A DNA stretch of 64,000 bases from Enterobacter sp. RHBSTW-00994 (GCF_013782625.1 NZ_CP056199.1:824588-888587); one strand, 5' to 3'. Shown: positions 49,686-64,000, numbered from the stretch's first letter. Notes: generated by a model from the sequence alone, not told the origin. Program-made: numbers and translations.

Positions 49686-49717
49686 AACCCTCTGCTCGCG
49701 TTCGGGCAGAGGGTTTT
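49686..49717 (+). terminator. Terminator after degP
   Basis: AACCCTCTGC (49686-49695) and GCAGAGGGTT (49706-49715) form a perfect ten-base stem, followed by TTCC and a later TTT run. Confidence 0.75.
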
Positions 49718-49833
49718 CCTGTTTCTGTGACCCTTTCCACAAGTCCATACTTCTCCCCCTGACTTTGTGCATTCGCACAATGCAGCAGTGATTGAACTCC
49801 CCTATGCTTGAGCTCTGCTCACAGGAGGGTTAC

Positions 49834-50991
49834 ATGGCTGGCTGGCATCTCGATACCAAAATGGCGCAGGATATCGTGGCACGTACTATGCGCATCATTG
49901 ATACCAATATTAACGTAATGGATGCGCGTGGCCGTATTATTGGCAGTGGCGATCGGGAGCGTATTGGGGAATTGCACGAAGGCGCACTGCTGGTGCTCTC
50001 TCAGGGGCGCGTGGTGGATATTGATGATGCCGTTGCAAAACATCTCCACGGTGTACGTCAGGGCATTAATTTACCTCTGCGGCTTGAAGGTGAAATTGTC
50101 GGTGTGATTGGCTTGACCGGAGAGCCAGAGTCACTGCGAAAATACGGTGAACTGGTGTGCATGACGGCAGAGATGATGCTGGAGCAGTCACGGCTAATGC
50201 ATCTGCTGGCGCAGGATAGCCGCCTGCGTGAAGAGCTGGTCATGAACCTGATTCAGGCTGAAGAACACACGCCCGCTCTCAGTGAATGGGCACAGCGTCT
50301 GGGAATCGACCTCAATCAGCCGCGCGTGGTGGCGGTGATAGAGGTGGATAGCGGCCAGTTAGGGGTAGACAGTGCGATGGCGGAACTGCAACAGCTGCAA
50401 AATGCGCTGGCTACACCGGAACGTAATAACCTCGTCGCGATTGTCTCCCTGACGGAGATGGTTGTACTTAAGCCAGCACTCAATCAGTTTGGCCGCTGGG
50501 ATGCAGAAGATCACCGCCGACGAGTCGACCAACTGATCGCCCGTATGAAAGAGAACGGCCAGCTCCGTTTTCGCGTTGCATTAGGGAACTACTTTACCGG
50601 GCCAGGCAGTATTGCCCGTTCGTGGCGTACGGCACGCACCACGATGATGGTCGGTAAACAACGTATGCCCGAAAGCCGTAGCTATTTCTATCAGGATTTG
50701 ATGTTACCGGTGTTACTCGACAGCTTGCGCGGTGGTTGGCAGGCCAATGAACTGGCGCGTCCTTTGGTTCGCCTGAAAGCGATGGATAACAATGGGCTGT
50801 TGCGCCGTACATTGCAGGCCTGGTTTCGTCATAACGTGCAGCCTTTGGCAACATCTAAGGCACTGTTTATCCACCGTAATACGCTAGAATATAGACTTAA
50901 CCGGATTTCGGAGCTAACGGGTCTGGATCTGGGGAATTTTGACGACAGGTTGTTATTGTATGTGGCGTTGCAACTGGATGAGCAGCGGTAG
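49834..50991 (+). CDS. cdaR: Carbohydrate diacid regulator CdaR
   Basis: CdaR activates the glucarate, galactarate and glycerate genes in response to those diacids. ATG 49834 (CAGGAGGG upstream) gives 385 residues, as in E. coli. An N-terminal sugar-diacid recognition domain (to about 140) precedes a C-terminal PucR-type helix-turn-helix, with the signature ALFIHRNTLEYRLNRISELTGL. The target operons are not in the window. Confidence 0.96.
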   Translation: MAGWHLDTKMAQDIVARTMRIIDTNINVMDARGRIIGSGDRERIGELHEGALLVLSQGRVVDIDDAVAKHLHGVRQGINLPLRLEGEIVGVIGLTGEPESLRKYGELVCMTAEMMLEQSRLMHLLAQDSRLREELVMNLIQAEEHTPALSEWAQRLGIDLNQPRVVAVIEVDSGQLGVDSAMAELQQLQNALATPERNNLVAIVSLTEMVVLKPALNQFGRWDAEDHRRRVDQLIARMKENGQLRFRVALGNYFTGPGSIARSWRTARTTMMVGKQRMPESRSYFYQDLMLPVLLDSLRGGWQANELARPLVRLKAMDNNGLLRRTLQAWFRHNVQPLATSKALFIHRNTLEYRLNRISELTGLDLGNFDDRLLLYVALQLDEQR

Positions 50992-51002
50992 GTAAATGCA
51001 AG

Positions 51003-51028
51003 ACGGCAACCTTAGGTTGCCGTTTTAG
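51003..51028 (+). terminator. Terminator after cdaR
   Basis: GGCAACC (51005-51011) and GGTTGCC (51015-51021) pair around TTA, followed by GTTTTAG. Confidence 0.65.
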
Positions 51029-51035
51029 TGTTTGC

Positions 51036-51080
51036 TCCCTCTCCTCATAGGGAGAGGAGGGGGAAAGCATCAGGCCGCAC
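51036..51080 (-). repeat. REP-like palindromic repeat, copy 6
   Basis: The pair CCCTCTCC / GGAGAGG is followed by GAAAGCATCAGGCCGCAC, the reverse complement of the family core with one change. It lies between the convergent cdaR and yaeH genes and is inverted relative to copies 2-4. Confidence 0.8.
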
Positions 51081-51085
51081 CTGGC

Positions 51086-51475
51086 TTATTTGGTGCGAGT
51101 CAACTTCTCAAGATCGGCTTCGATTTCACTGATCTTGTTGGTGACAACGCTTTCCAGATGGCGCAGGTCATCCAGGATCTTACGTTTAAGATCCACTTCG
51201 GTGCGGTCACGTTGGCAGATCTGATCGAGTTCATCGATCACATAGCGCAGGTTCGGGCTAATCTCCTGAACCTCTTTGTATCCCTGCCCGATGCCATCAG
51301 CGACGACAGTCTTACGCTGACGTGGGTATTTAAACTTCACGCTCTTTGCAAAAAACTCGCCCTTGTCCTTGTGAAAATAGATTTTCAGAATATCGTTATT
51401 GGCTTCCTGGCGGAGGCTGTAACGATCAATTTCATCAGGATTGGTAATGCCCAGACTTTTCAGATTATCGTACAT
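51086..51475 (-). CDS. yaeH: YaeH, UPF0325 family protein
   Basis: A 129-residue cytosolic protein close to E. coli YaeH (128), starting [20 protein letters not shown]. It is highly charged and probably largely helical, with a C-terminal coiled-coil-like segment. No function is established for this family. I chose ATG 51475 because homology starts there. It lies downstream of dapD, separated by a terminator. Confidence 0.92.
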   Translation of the reverse strand: MYDNLKSLGITNPDEIDRYSLRQEANNDILKIYFHKDKGEFFAKSVKFKYPRQRKTVVADGIGQGYKEVQEISPNLRYVIDELDQICQRDRTEVDLKRKILDDLRHLESVVTNKISEIEADLEKLTRTK

Positions 51476-51550
51476 AGCGGTACCCTTTGATCTCAACATA
51501 ACCTTTGAATAATTAACGAAAAAATCTAATTTCGCTACCCCCGGATACAA

Positions 51551-51576
51551 AAAAAGCGGGGTTGCCCCCGCTTTTT
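51551..51576. terminator. Bidirectional terminator between dapD and yaeH
   Basis: AAAAAGCGGGG (51551-51561) and CCCCGCTTTTT (51566-51576) form a perfect 11-base stem with a four-base loop. On the minus strand it ends dapD and the T tract is strong. Confidence 0.88.
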
Positions 51577-51587
51577 GTTATACCGGA

Positions 51588-52412
51588 TTAATCGATAGTA
51601 CGCAGCAATTCATTAATGCCGACTTTGCCGCGGGTTTTAGCATCAACTTTCTTCACAATCACTGCACAGTACAGGCTGTATTTGCCATCTTTTGACGGCA
51701 GGTTGCCGGAAACGACAACGGAGCCTGCTGGCACGCGACCGTAGTGAACCTCACCGGTTTCACGGTCATAAATGCGGGTGCTTTGGCCGATGTAAACGCC
51801 CATGGAGATGACTGAGCCTTCTTCAACGATCACGCCTTCAACGACTTCAGAGCGTGCGCCGATGAAGCAGTTATCTTCGATGATGGTTGGGTTAGCCTGC
51901 AGAGGCTCCAGTACACCACCGATACCCACGCCGCCGGACAGGTGAACGTTTTTGCCGATCTGAGCACAAGAACCCACGGTTGCCCAGGTATCCACCATCG
52001 TACCTTCGTCAACGTATGCACCGATGTTCACATAAGATGGCATCAGGACAGTATTACGCGCAATGAATGCACCCTGACGAACCGCTGCCGGTGGAACGAC
52101 ACGGAAGCCTTCTTTCTGGAAACGCGCTTCGTCGTAATCGGCGAATTTCATGGGCACTTTATCGAAGTAGCGGCTTTCTGCACCGTCGATAACCTGGTTA
52201 TCGTTAATACGGAAAGAGAGCAGCACGGCCTTCTTCAGCCACTGATGGGTTACCCAATGGCCATCAATTTTTTCCGCGACGCGAAGTGCGCCGGAATCAA
52301 GCAGGGAGATCACCTGGTTAACCGCTTCGCGGGTTACGGTATCCACATTTGCCGGAGTGATGTCGGCACGACGCTCAAAAGCGGACTCAATAACGTTCTG
52401 TAACTGCTGCAT
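51588..52412 (-). CDS. dapD: Tetrahydrodipicolinate N-succinyltransferase
   Basis: DapD succinylates tetrahydrodipicolinate in the diaminopimelate/lysine pathway. The 274-residue protein has the left-handed beta-helix of hexapeptide transferases ([33 protein letters not shown]). It lies 32 bases downstream of glnD on the same strand. Confidence 0.98.
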   Translation of the reverse strand: MQQLQNVIESAFERRADITPANVDTVTREAVNQVISLLDSGALRVAEKIDGHWVTHQWLKKAVLLSFRINDNQVIDGAESRYFDKVPMKFADYDEARFQKEGFRVVPPAAVRQGAFIARNTVLMPSYVNIGAYVDEGTMVDTWATVGSCAQIGKNVHLSGGVGIGGVLEPLQANPTIIEDNCFIGARSEVVEGVIVEEGSVISMGVYIGQSTRIYDRETGEVHYGRVPAGSVVVSGNLPSKDGKYSLYCAVIVKKVDAKTRGKVGINELLRTID

Positions 52413-52444
52413 TGTTTACTCTATCCATTTCACTAAAAAACACG

Positions 52445-55977
<3,533 letters not shown>

Positions 55978-56098
55978 GTAATCTGTCCATCGGTGTCGTT
56001 TTTTTCGACAATACTAATCTACGTGTCGTCAATGGTATCAGTCTGGCGTACTCGCTGCCAAATTGAGAATCATTAACAGCACACCCCGCCAACAACTG

Positions 56099-56128
56099 TT
56101 GGTTTCTGGCTGCATTTTGTGGTATAAA
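56099..56128 (+). promoter_or_regulatory. rpsB promoter (extended -10)
   Basis: TGGTATAAA (56120-56128) is an extended -10 element, with TTGGTT (56099-56104) 18 bases upstream. Transcription would start near 56135 at a G+C-rich discriminator, typical of ribosomal protein promoters under stringent control. Confidence 0.65.
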
Positions 56129-56134
56129 GCGCGC

Positions 56135-57025
<891 letters not shown>

Positions 57026-57061
57026 TAAGGTTCTAACCCTTATTTAGTACCGTGTATAAAT

Positions 57062-57087
57062 AGGGGCCTCTATCTGGCCCCTTTTTC
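57062..57087 (+). terminator. Attenuator-like terminator between rpsB and tsf
   Basis: AGGGGCC (57062-57068) and GGCCCCT (57076-57082) form a seven-base stem followed by TTTTC. Partial read-through would give less tsf than rpsB mRNA, as known in E. coli. Confidence 0.8.
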
Positions 57088-57147
57088 ACTTTTAAGCCTG
57101 TTTGGTTTCTTAAAACCGGGCAGGTCATCTCTCCCGAGGATTAAAGA

Positions 57148-57999
57148 ATGGCTGAAATTACCGCATCCCTGGTAAAAGAGCTGCGCGAGCGTACTGGCGC
57201 AGGCATGATGGATTGCAAAAAAGCGCTGACTGAAGCAAACGGCGACATCGAGCTGGCAATCGAAAACATGCGTAAATCTGGTGCGATCAAAGCGGCGAAA
57301 AAAGCAGGTAACGTTGCTGCTGACGGCGTGATCATCACTAAGATCAACGGCAACTACGGTATCATTCTGGAAGTTAACTGCCAGACTGACTTCGTTGCTA
57401 AAGATGGCGGCTTCCAGGCATTTGCTAACAAAGTTCTGGACGCAGCTGTTGCTGGCAAAATCACTGACGTTGAAGTTCTGAAAGCACAGTTCGAAGAAGA
57501 ACGTGTTGCGCTGGTTGCTAAAATCGGTGAGAACATCAACATCCGTCGCGTTTCTTCTCTGGAAGGTGACGTTCTGGGCTCTTACCAGCACGGCGCACGT
57601 ATCGGTGTTCTGGTTGCGGCTAAAGGTGCTGATGAAGAGCTGGTTAAACAGCTGGCAATGCACATCGCTGCAAGCAAACCAGAATTCGTTAAACCAGAAG
57701 ACGTGTCTGCTGAAGTGGTAGAGAAAGAGTACCAGGTTCAGCTGGATATCGCGATGCAGTCTGGTAAGCCAAAAGAAATCGCAGAGAAAATGGTTGAAGG
57801 CCGCATGAAGAAATTCACCGGCGAAGTTTCTCTGACTGGTCAGCCTTTCGTAATGGACCCAAGCAAGTCTGTTGCTCAGCTGCTGAAAGAGCATAACGCT
57901 GACGTGACTGGCTTCATCCGCTTCGAAGTGGGCGAAGGCATCGAGAAAGTTGAGACTGACTTTGCAGCAGAAGTTGCTGCAATGTCCAAGCAGTCTTAA
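57148..57999 (+). CDS. tsf: Elongation factor Ts
   Basis: EF-Ts recycles EF-Tu from GDP to GTP form. The 283-residue product has the two EF-Ts signatures: [16 protein letters not shown] at the N-terminus and [13 protein letters not shown] with the TDFVAKD EF-Tu-contacting motif. It is second in the rpsB operon and ends at a clear terminator. Confidence 0.99.
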   Translation: MAEITASLVKELRERTGAGMMDCKKALTEANGDIELAIENMRKSGAIKAAKKAGNVAADGVIITKINGNYGIILEVNCQTDFVAKDGGFQAFANKVLDAAVAGKITDVEVLKAQFEEERVALVAKIGENINIRRVSSLEGDVLGSYQHGARIGVLVAAKGADEELVKQLAMHIAASKPEFVKPEDVSAEVVEKEYQVQLDIAMQSGKPKEIAEKMVEGRMKKFTGEVSLTGQPFVMDPSKSVAQLLKEHNADVTGFIRFEVGEGIEKVETDFAAEVAAMSKQS

Positions 58000-58010
58000 T
58001 AATGAAAAGG

Positions 58011-58035
58011 AGCCGCCTGAGGGCGGCTTCTTTTT
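58011..58035 (+). terminator. Terminator after tsf
   Basis: AGCCGCC (58011-58017) and GGCGGCT (58022-58028) pair around TGAG and are followed by TCTTTTT. Confidence 0.88.
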
Positions 58036-58149
58036 GTCACCCGTCACACGAAAATCAGACAGGTTGCTGTATCACTGTGCTGATATGCGACATATCATGT
58101 CGCCAGAATTAACCCCCATCTTAATCGTTGACAGTCTCAGGAAAGAAAC

Positions 58150-58875
58150 ATGGCTACCAATGCAAAACCCGTGTACAAACGCATTCTGCTTAAGCTGAGT
58201 GGCGAAGCGCTGCAGGGATCGGAAGGCTTCGGTATTGACGCAAGCATCCTTGATCGCATGGCACAGGAAATCAAAGAACTGGTCGAACTGGGCATTCAGG
58301 TTGGCGTGGTCATTGGCGGTGGCAACCTTTTCCGTGGTGCTGGTCTGGCGAAAGCGGGGATGAACCGTGTTGTGGGCGACCACATGGGTATGCTGGCAAC
58401 CGTGATGAATGGCCTGGCCATGCGTGATGCGCTTCATCGCGCCTATGTAAACGCCCGTCTGATGTCTGCTATTCCACTGAATGGTGTATGTGATAACTAC
58501 AGCTGGGCAGAGGCCATTAGCCTGCTGCGTAACAACCGCGTAGTGATCCTCTCTGCGGGTACAGGGAATCCGTTCTTTACCACCGACTCTGCGGCATGTC
58601 TGCGCGGGATTGAAATTGAAGCCGACGTTGTGCTTAAAGCAACGAAAGTAGATGGCGTGTTTACAGCCGATCCAGCCAAAGATCCCACGGCGACCATGTA
58701 CGAACAGCTGACCTACAACGAAGTTCTGGATAAAGAGCTGAAAGTGATGGATCTTGCCGCCTTCACGCTGGCCCGAGACCACAAACTGCCAATTCGTGTC
58801 TTCAACATGAATAAACCTGGTGCACTGCGTCGCGTAGTGATGGGTGAAAAAGAAGGCACTTTGATTACGGAATAA
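58150..58875 (+). CDS. pyrH: Uridylate kinase (UMP kinase)
   Basis: PyrH phosphorylates UMP to UDP and in E. coli also helps control carAB. The 241-residue product is an amino-acid-kinase-fold enzyme with [21 protein letters not shown] and the C-terminal [23 protein letters not shown] precedes the ATG. It sits between tsf and frr, as across enterics. Confidence 0.98.
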   Translation: MATNAKPVYKRILLKLSGEALQGSEGFGIDASILDRMAQEIKELVELGIQVGVVIGGGNLFRGAGLAKAGMNRVVGDHMGMLATVMNGLAMRDALHRAYVNARLMSAIPLNGVCDNYSWAEAISLLRNNRVVILSAGTGNPFFTTDSAACLRGIEIEADVVLKATKVDGVFTADPAKDPTATMYEQLTYNEVLDKELKVMDLAAFTLARDHKLPIRVFNMNKPGALRRVVMGEKEGTLITE

Positions 58876-59044
58876 TTTCCGTTGGCGGTAAATACAGGTA
58901 AGATTCGGCTCTACTTTATTGCGGTTTTTTACCTGGACGCGCCCCGGGCGCTGTCATGAATTAAACAGGGCTATACTTAGCACATCTTTTAACGGTGGTG
59001 CTGGCGGATAGTCTGCCTGAGACAAGTTTTCAAGGATTCGTAAC

Positions 59045-59602
59045 GTGATTAACGAAATCAGAAAAGATGCAGAAGTACGCATGGATAAATGCGTAGAAGC
59101 CTTCAAAAACCAAATCAGCAAAGTGCGTACTGGTCGTGCTTCCCCAAGCCTGCTTGATGGCATTATCGTGGAATACTACGGTACACCAACACCACTGCGT
59201 CAGTTGGCAAGCGTCACGGTTGAAGATACCCGTACGCTGAAAATCAACGTATTCGATCGCTCTATGGGGCCGGCCGTTGAGAAAGCGATTATGGCGTCCG
59301 ACCTGGGTCTGAACCCAAGCTCCGCAGGTACTGACATCCGCGTACCACTGCCAGCGCTGACGGAAGAACGTCGTAAAGAGTTGATCAAAGTTGTTCGTGG
59401 TGAAGCAGAGCAGGGGCGCGTTGCTGTTCGTAACGTGCGCCGTGATGCGAACGATAAAGTGAAAGCCCTGCTGAAAGATAAAGAAATCAGTGAAGACGAC
59501 GATCGCCGTTCTCAGGACGACGTGCAGAAACTGACTGACGCTGCCATCAAGAAACTTGATGCGGCGCTGGCAGATAAAGAAGCGGAACTGATGCAGTTCT
59601 GA
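59045..59602 (+). CDS. frr: Ribosome recycling factor
   Basis: RRF splits post-termination ribosomes together with EF-G. The 185-residue product matches E. coli, with the C-terminal helix-bundle segment [20 protein letters not shown]. The start is GTG (AAGGATTC upstream). A TATACT at 58972-58977 could be the -10 of its promoter, but no convincing -35 is visible. Confidence 0.98.
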   Translation: MINEIRKDAEVRMDKCVEAFKNQISKVRTGRASPSLLDGIIVEYYGTPTPLRQLASVTVEDTRTLKINVFDRSMGPAVEKAIMASDLGLNPSSAGTDIRVPLPALTEERRKELIKVVRGEAEQGRVAVRNVRRDANDKVKALLKDKEISEDDDRRSQDDVQKLTDAAIKKLDAALADKEAELMQF

Positions 59603-59622
59603 TTTCTGTCGTAATCTGATTG

Positions 59623-59672
59623 AACGCCGTACAGAAAGTCCTGGTGACTTTGCTGGCGGCGTTTTGCTTTTT
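59623..59672 (+). terminator. Terminator between frr and dxr
   Basis: AACGCCG (59623-59629) pairs with CGGCGTT (59657-59663), enclosing a second small stem (AAAGTC / GACTTT), followed by TTGCTTTTTT. dxr begins about 30 bases later. Confidence 0.7.
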
Positions 59673-59699
59673 TCTGGTTTAATTTTTTCCGGACATCTC

Positions 59700-60899
59700 A
59701 TGAAGCATTTAACTCTCCTCGGCTCAACTGGCTCTATCGGTTGTAGCACTCTCGACGTCGTTCGCCATAACCCTGAACATTACGCAGTGACTGCCCTGGT
59801 GGCCGGTAAAAATGTTCAGCGTATGGTTGAGCAATGTCTTGAGTTTACCCCCCGCTATGCGGTTATGGATGACGAGGACAGTGCTCGCCAGGTTAAGGCA
59901 TTGCTTCTTGAAAAAGGCAGTCACACTGACGTTCTGAGTGGTCAGCAGGCGGCATGTGATATGGCTTCACTTGATGATGTTGATCAGGTCATGGCGGCAA
60001 TCGTCGGTGCGGCAGGGCTTTTGCCGACGCTTGCCGCTATTGATGCGGGGAAAACCGTCTTACTGGCGAACAAAGAGTCACTGGTGACCTGTGGGCGCTT
60101 GTTTATGGATGCAGTTAAGCAACGAGGTGCACGTCTTTTACCTGTCGACAGCGAACACAACGCTATTTTTCAGAGTTTGCCGCAACCTTTTCAGCAAAAC
60201 CTGGGGTACGCTGATCTGGAGCAAAATGGTGTTGTGTCCATTCTGCTTACCGGGTCTGGTGGCCCGTTCCGGGAAACGCCACTGTCTGAATTGAGCGCGA
60301 TGACGCCGGATCAGGCATGTCGTCACCCGAACTGGTCGATGGGACGCAAGATTTCAGTCGATTCAGCCACCATGATGAACAAAGGTCTGGAATACATTGA
60401 AGCGCGTTGGCTGTTCAATGCCTCTGCAAAACAGATGGAAGTACTGATCCACCCGCAATCGGTGATTCACTCCATGGTGCGTTACCAGGATGGCAGTGTG
60501 CTTGCGCAACTGGGTGAGCCGGATATGCGTACACCCATTGCACATTCGATGGCGTGGCCAAACCGTGTGCAGTCTGGCGTAAAGCCGCTCGATTTTTGCA
60601 AGCTAAGTTCACTGACGTTCAGCGAGCCTGATTATGACCGCTATCCGTGCCTGAAGCTGGCGATGGAAGCGTTCGACCAGGGGCAGGCAGCGACAACAGC
60701 ACTCAATGCGGCTAATGAAATTACCGTTGCCGCGTTTCTTGCACAGCAAATCCGCTTTACGGATATTGCCGCATTAAATCTATCTGTTCTGGAAATGATG
60801 GATTTACGTGAGCCGCAAAGCGTAGAAGAGGTGCTGACTGTCGATGCTGATGCACGTATTGTGGCGCAAAAACAGGTGACTCGTCTCTCAAGCTGGTGA
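59700..60899 (+). CDS. dxr: 1-deoxy-D-xylulose-5-phosphate reductoisomerase
   Basis: Dxr (IspC) makes methylerythritol phosphate in the non-mevalonate isoprenoid pathway. ATG 59700 gives 399 residues. The NADPH-binding [14 protein letters not shown], the metal and substrate region [11 protein letters not shown] and TGSGGPFR, and NHGG-equivalent [20 protein letters not shown] are present. It is followed by a possible short RNA unit before uppS. Confidence 0.98.
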   Translation: MKHLTLLGSTGSIGCSTLDVVRHNPEHYAVTALVAGKNVQRMVEQCLEFTPRYAVMDDEDSARQVKALLLEKGSHTDVLSGQQAACDMASLDDVDQVMAAIVGAAGLLPTLAAIDAGKTVLLANKESLVTCGRLFMDAVKQRGARLLPVDSEHNAIFQSLPQPFQQNLGYADLEQNGVVSILLTGSGGPFRETPLSELSAMTPDQACRHPNWSMGRKISVDSATMMNKGLEYIEARWLFNASAKQMEVLIHPQSVIHSMVRYQDGSVLAQLGEPDMRTPIAHSMAWPNRVQSGVKPLDFCKLSSLTFSEPDYDRYPCLKLAMEAFDQGQAATTALNAANEITVAAFLAQQIRFTDIAALNLSVLEMMDLREPQSVEEVLTVDADARIVAQKQVTRLSSW

Positions 60900-60926
60900 T
60901 AATCCACCCACTAGTGGTCGTGCTAT

Positions 60927-60955
60927 TTGTTAGCGTTGTGCTTCAGTGATATAGT
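60927..60955 (+). promoter_or_regulatory. Promoter between dxr and uppS
   Basis: TTGTTA (60927-60932) and TATAGT (60950-60955) are exactly 17 bases apart. Transcription would begin near 60962, just ahead of a set of hairpins. Confidence 0.6.
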
Positions 60956-60961
60956 CTGCGC

Positions 60962-61026
60962 CACCTGATCGCAGGTATTTGGCTTTATGTGGTCAGGTAA
61001 GCCGTGGTTTGACACGGCTTTTTTGT
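60962..61026 (+). ncRNA. Candidate short RNA or attenuated uppS leader
   Basis: From the promoter at 60927-60955 a transcript of about 65 bases would run to AAGCCGTG (60999-61006) / CACGGCTT (61013-61020) followed by TTTTTG, a strong intrinsic terminator. Upstream, ACCTGA (60963-60968) can pair either with the nearby AGGT or with TCAGGT at 60993-60998, giving alternative folds. It could be a stand-alone small RNA or a leader controlling read-through into uppS-cdsA-rseP. Confidence 0.45.
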
Positions 61027-61085
61027 GTATAGGCTTCAGTATTCCTGAGTACCGTTAAATCCTTTTCAGGGACTAAAAACGCGTT

Positions 61086-61844
61086 ATGTTGTCTGTGAAT
61101 CAACCATTAAGCGTAAACTTGCCAGCACATGGCTGTCGTCATGTCGCAATCATTATGGATGGCAATGGCCGCTGGGCGAAAAGACAAGGGAAGATACGGG
61201 CCTTTGGGCATAAAGCTGGGGCGAAATCTGTTCGCCGCGCCGTTTCTTTTGCCGCCAATAACGGCATTGATGCGTTAACGCTCTATGCTTTTAGCAGTGA
61301 AAACTGGAATCGACCCGCGCAGGAAGTGAGCGCGTTGATGGAGTTATTTGTGTGGGCGCTCGACAGTGAAGTAAAAAGCCTGCACCGCCACAACGTCCGT
61401 CTGTGCATCATTGGTGATACCAGTCGTTTTAACTCGCGTCTGCAGGAACGTATTCGTAAAGCTGAGGCGTTGACCGAAAATAACACAGGTCTGACACTCA
61501 ATATTGCGGCGAATTACGGCGGGCGTTGGGATATTATCCAGGGCGTTCGGCATTTGGCTGAACAGGTTCAGGAAGGGCTGTTGAGACCCGACCAAATTGA
61601 TGAAGAGGCGCTGAGTAAGCAAATCTGCATGAATGAACTGACTCCCGTGGATTTAGTAATTAGGACAGGGGGAGAGCATCGTATTAGTAACTTCTTGCTG
61701 TGGCAAATTGCCTATGCCGAACTTTACTTTACAGATGTTCTTTGGCCCGATTTTGATGAACAAGACTTTGAAGGTGCGCTGCATGCCTTTGCCAATCGAG
61801 AGCGTCGTTTCGGCGGCACCGAGCCTGGTGGCGACAAAGCCTGA
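61086..61844 (+). CDS. uppS: Undecaprenyl diphosphate synthase
   Basis: UppS (IspU) makes the C55 lipid carrier for peptidoglycan and O-antigen by cis-prenyl transfer. The 252-residue product has [18 protein letters not shown] with the catalytic Asp, and [17 protein letters not shown]. It starts the uppS-cdsA-rseP run, with gaps of 12 and 11 bases. Products of dxr feed it indirectly. Confidence 0.98.
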   Translation: MLSVNQPLSVNLPAHGCRHVAIIMDGNGRWAKRQGKIRAFGHKAGAKSVRRAVSFAANNGIDALTLYAFSSENWNRPAQEVSALMELFVWALDSEVKSLHRHNVRLCIIGDTSRFNSRLQERIRKAEALTENNTGLTLNIAANYGGRWDIIQGVRHLAEQVQEGLLRPDQIDEEALSKQICMNELTPVDLVIRTGGEHRISNFLLWQIAYAELYFTDVLWPDFDEQDFEGALHAFANRERRFGGTEPGGDKA

Positions 61845-61856
61845 TGGGGGTAGCTT

Positions 61857-62714
61857 TTGCTGAAGTATCGCCTGATTTCCGCTTTTGTATTAATACCTAT
61901 TGTTATTGCGGCGCTGTTTTTACTGCCTCCGGTGGGATTCGCTATTGTCACGCTGGTGGTATGTATGCTCGCCGCGTGGGAATGGGGACAGTTTAGCGGC
62001 TTTACCTCACGCACTCAGCGGGTATGGCTGGCGGTGCTCTGTGGCCTGTTATTGGCGCTGATGCTGTTTACGTTGCCTGAATACCATCATGATATTCATC
62101 AGCCATTGGTTGCTGGCGCACTGTGGGCGTCGCTAGGCTGGTGGGGTGTTGCACTCTTGCTGGTGTTTTTTTATCCAGGCTCAGCGGCAGTATGGCGCGA
62201 ATCTAAAGTTCTGCGTCTTATTTTCGGCCTGCTCACAATTGTTCCTTTTTTCTGGGGTATGCTCGCGCTGCGCGCCTGGCACTATGATGACAATCACTAC
62301 AGCGGTGCATTTTGGCTGCTTTATGTCATGATTCTCGTCTGGGGGGCTGACTCCGGGGCCTATATGTTTGGTAAACTGTTTGGCAAGCATAAACTTGCGC
62401 CAAAGGTTTCCCCTGGTAAAACCTGGCAAGGGTTTATCGGTGGCCTGTTTACGGCCGCGGTGATTTCCTGGGGCTACGGTGTCTGGGCGAATCTCGAAGT
62501 CGCACCGTCAACGTTGCTGGTTTGCTCCATTTTTGCTGCGCTGGCATCGGTACTCGGTGATTTGACTGAAAGTATGTTCAAGCGTGAAGCAGGGATTAAG
62601 GACAGTGGTCACCTTATTCCAGGTCATGGCGGTATTCTGGATCGCATTGATAGCCTGACGGCTGCGGTCCCTGTGTTTGCCTGCCTGTTGTTACTGGTAT
62701 TCGGGACGATTTAA
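61857..62714 (+). CDS. cdsA: Phosphatidate cytidylyltransferase
   Basis: CdsA makes CDP-diacylglycerol, the precursor of all major phospholipids. The 285-residue membrane protein has about eight transmembrane segments and the family signature [20 protein letters not shown]. The start is TTG, preceded by a GGGGG ribosome binding site, as in E. coli. Confidence 0.97.
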   Translation: MLKYRLISAFVLIPIVIAALFLLPPVGFAIVTLVVCMLAAWEWGQFSGFTSRTQRVWLAVLCGLLLALMLFTLPEYHHDIHQPLVAGALWASLGWWGVALLLVFFYPGSAAVWRESKVLRLIFGLLTIVPFFWGMLALRAWHYDDNHYSGAFWLLYVMILVWGADSGAYMFGKLFGKHKLAPKVSPGKTWQGFIGGLFTAAVISWGYGVWANLEVAPSTLLVCSIFAALASVLGDLTESMFKREAGIKDSGHLIPGHGGILDRIDSLTAAVPVFACLLLLVFGTI

Positions 62715-62725
62715 CGGAAGGTTTT

Positions 62726-64000
62726 ATGCTGAGCATTCTCTGGAATCTGGCGGCGTTCATTGTTGCACTGGGTGTACTGATTACCGTGCATGAATTTGGC
62801 CATTTCTGGGTTGCTCGGCGCTGTGGTGTGCGAGTGGAGCGATTCTCCATCGGGTTTGGTAAATCACTCTGGAAACGCACCGATCGCCATGGCACTGAAT
62901 TTGTCATCGCACTTATTCCTCTGGGTGGCTATGTCAAAATGCTCGACGAGCGTGTTGAGCCTGTAGCCCCCGAATTGCGGCACTATGCGTTCAACAACAA
63001 AACTGTTGGCCAACGTGCTGCTATCATTGCTGCCGGTCCGGTAGCCAACTTTATCTTTGCTATCTTCGCTTACTGGCTGGTGTTTATCATCGGTGTTCCT
63101 GGTGTGCGTCCGGTGGTGGGTGAAATTGCCCCTAATTCCATCGCGGCAAATGCGCAAATTAATCCTGGGATGGAACTTAAAGCGATTGATGGCATCGAAA
63201 CCCCTGATTGGGATGCCGTGCGACTGCAACTGGTTGCCAAGATTGGTGATGAGCAGGCAACTGTCAGCGTGTCGCCGTTTGGGTCTGATCAGCGGCAGGA
63301 AAAAGTCCTGAACTTACGCCACTGGGATTTCGAGCCTGATAAAGAAGATCCCGTTTCAGCGTTGGGTATTCGTCCTCGTAGCGCGCAGATCGAGCCGGTA
63401 TTAGCCGAAGTACAGGTAAATTCAGCGGCGAGTAAAGCGGGTTTGCAAGCGGGCGACAGGATCGTTAAAGTCGATGGTCAGCCATTAACACAATGGATGA
63501 CCTTTGTTAATCTGGTGCGCGATAATCCAGGTGTTTCGCTCGCGCTAGAAGTAGAAAGGCAGGGGAGTCCGCTCTCTCTGACGTTAATTCCGGATACTAA
63601 ATCGGGTAGCGGTAGGGCTGAGGGGTTCGCAGGCGTTGTGCCTAAAGTGATCCCACTGCCAGATGAGTATAAGACAATACGCCAGTATGGGCCGTTTAGT
63701 GCCATTCTTGAAGCCACGGATAAAACATGGCAACTGATGAAGCTAACGGTCAACATGTTGGGGAAATTGATAACCGGTGATGTGAAACTGAACAACCTCA
63801 GTGGGCCAATCTCTATTGCCCAGGGGGCTGGGATGTCAGCGGAGTTCGGGGTGATTTACTATCTCATGTTTCTCGCGCTCATTAGCGTGAACCTGGGGAT
63901 AATCAACCTGTTCCCGCTTCCCGTGTTAGACGGGGGGCATCTGCTGTTTTTAGCGATTGAAAAGCTAAAAGGCGGACCGGTATCCGAGCGAGTTCAAGAC
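62726..64000 (+). CDS. rseP: Site-2 intramembrane zinc protease RseP (truncated by window end)
   Basis: RseP cuts RseA in the inner membrane after DegS, releasing sigmaE, and also clears signal peptides. ATG 62726 follows CGGAAGG. The first 425 codons are present without a stop; the family is about 450 residues, so only the end is missing. Zinc ligands are His22, Glu23 and His26 (HEFGH) and Asp402 (LDGGH). Two PDZ domains lie between membrane segments (for example [18 protein letters not shown]). It belongs to the same stress circuit as degP at 48233. Confidence 0.97.
   Translation, partial: MLSILWNLAAFIVALGVLITVHEFGHFWVARRCGVRVERFSIGFGKSLWKRTDRHGTEFVIALIPLGGYVKMLDERVEPVAPELRHYAFNNKTVGQRAAIIAAGPVANFIFAIFAYWLVFIIGVPGVRPVVGEIAPNSIAANAQINPGMELKAIDGIETPDWDAVRLQLVAKIGDEQATVSVSPFGSDQRQEKVLNLRHWDFEPDKEDPVSALGIRPRSAQIEPVLAEVQVNSAASKAGLQAGDRIVKVDGQPLTQWMTFVNLVRDNPGVSLALEVERQGSPLSLTLIPDTKSGSGRAEGFAGVVPKVIPLPDEYKTIRQYGPFSAILEATDKTWQLMKLTVNMLGKLITGDVKLNNLSGPISIAQGAGMSAEFGVIYYLMFLALISVNLGIINLFPLPVLDGGHLLFLAIEKLKGGPVSERVQD

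Noticed and set aside
57070-58047. 325-codon open frame antisense to tsf
   Set aside because: Shadow of a highly expressed gene with biased codons; Phe/Cys/Asn-rich product without any motif.

Overview
The window is chromosomal DNA from an enteric gammaproteobacterium of the family Enterobacteriaceae. Its gene content, gene order and protein sequences are close to the acnB-to-rseP arc of Escherichia coli. It is not E. coli itself: yadD is absent, the fimbrial operon is different and sits elsewhere, and there is a family of REP-like repeats unlike the E. coli type. An Enterobacter/Lelliottia/Leclercia-type genome is the best guess from memory; the genus cannot be settled by eye. No insertion sequence, prophage, integrase, tRNA, rRNA or CRISPR array was seen.

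Layout. 1-576: gene-poor leader before acnB. 577-15221: central metabolism and housekeeping (acnB, yacL, speE-speD, yacC, cueO, gcd, hpt, can, yadGH, yadI, yadE). 15223-22533: a seven-gene chaperone-usher fimbrial operon on the minus strand with an A+T-rich upstream region; this is the one clearly accessory block. 22534-29566: minus-strand pantothenate genes (panB-panC, panD), then folK-pcnB, gluQ-dksA and thpR-sfsA. 29640-40929: hrpB, mrcB and the ferrichrome operon fhuACDB. 40984-46503: hemL, clcA, erpA, a TRIC-family channel gene (yadS), btuF and mtnN. 46586-55977: dgt, degP, cdaR, yaeH, dapD, glnD, map. 56099-64000: the rpsB-tsf, pyrH, frr, dxr, uppS, cdsA, rseP run, with rseP cut by the window end.

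How the genes work together. speE and speD make spermidine. panB, panC and panD supply pantothenate. cueO sits behind a CueR-type operator and handles periplasmic copper. fhuA is behind an iron-type promoter and feeds fhuCDB for ferric hydroxamate uptake. dxr, uppS and cdsA supply isoprenoid carrier and phospholipid precursors for the envelope. rseP (a sigmaE-activating protease) and degP (behind a textbook sigmaE promoter) belong to the same envelope stress response.

Most of the window is ordinary core genome. The points most worth a second look are: a candidate short RNA or leader with its own promoter and terminator between dxr and uppS; a small ORF with a strong ribosome binding site overlapping the acnB start; the AUU start of pcnB; a nine-G tract inside degP; a perfect 16-base palindrome between hemL and clcA; a CRP site over the gcd promoter; the fimbrial operon and its placement; and six copies of a REP-like element, each just 3' of a plus-strand gene. 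I found no convincing wholly new multi-gene system.
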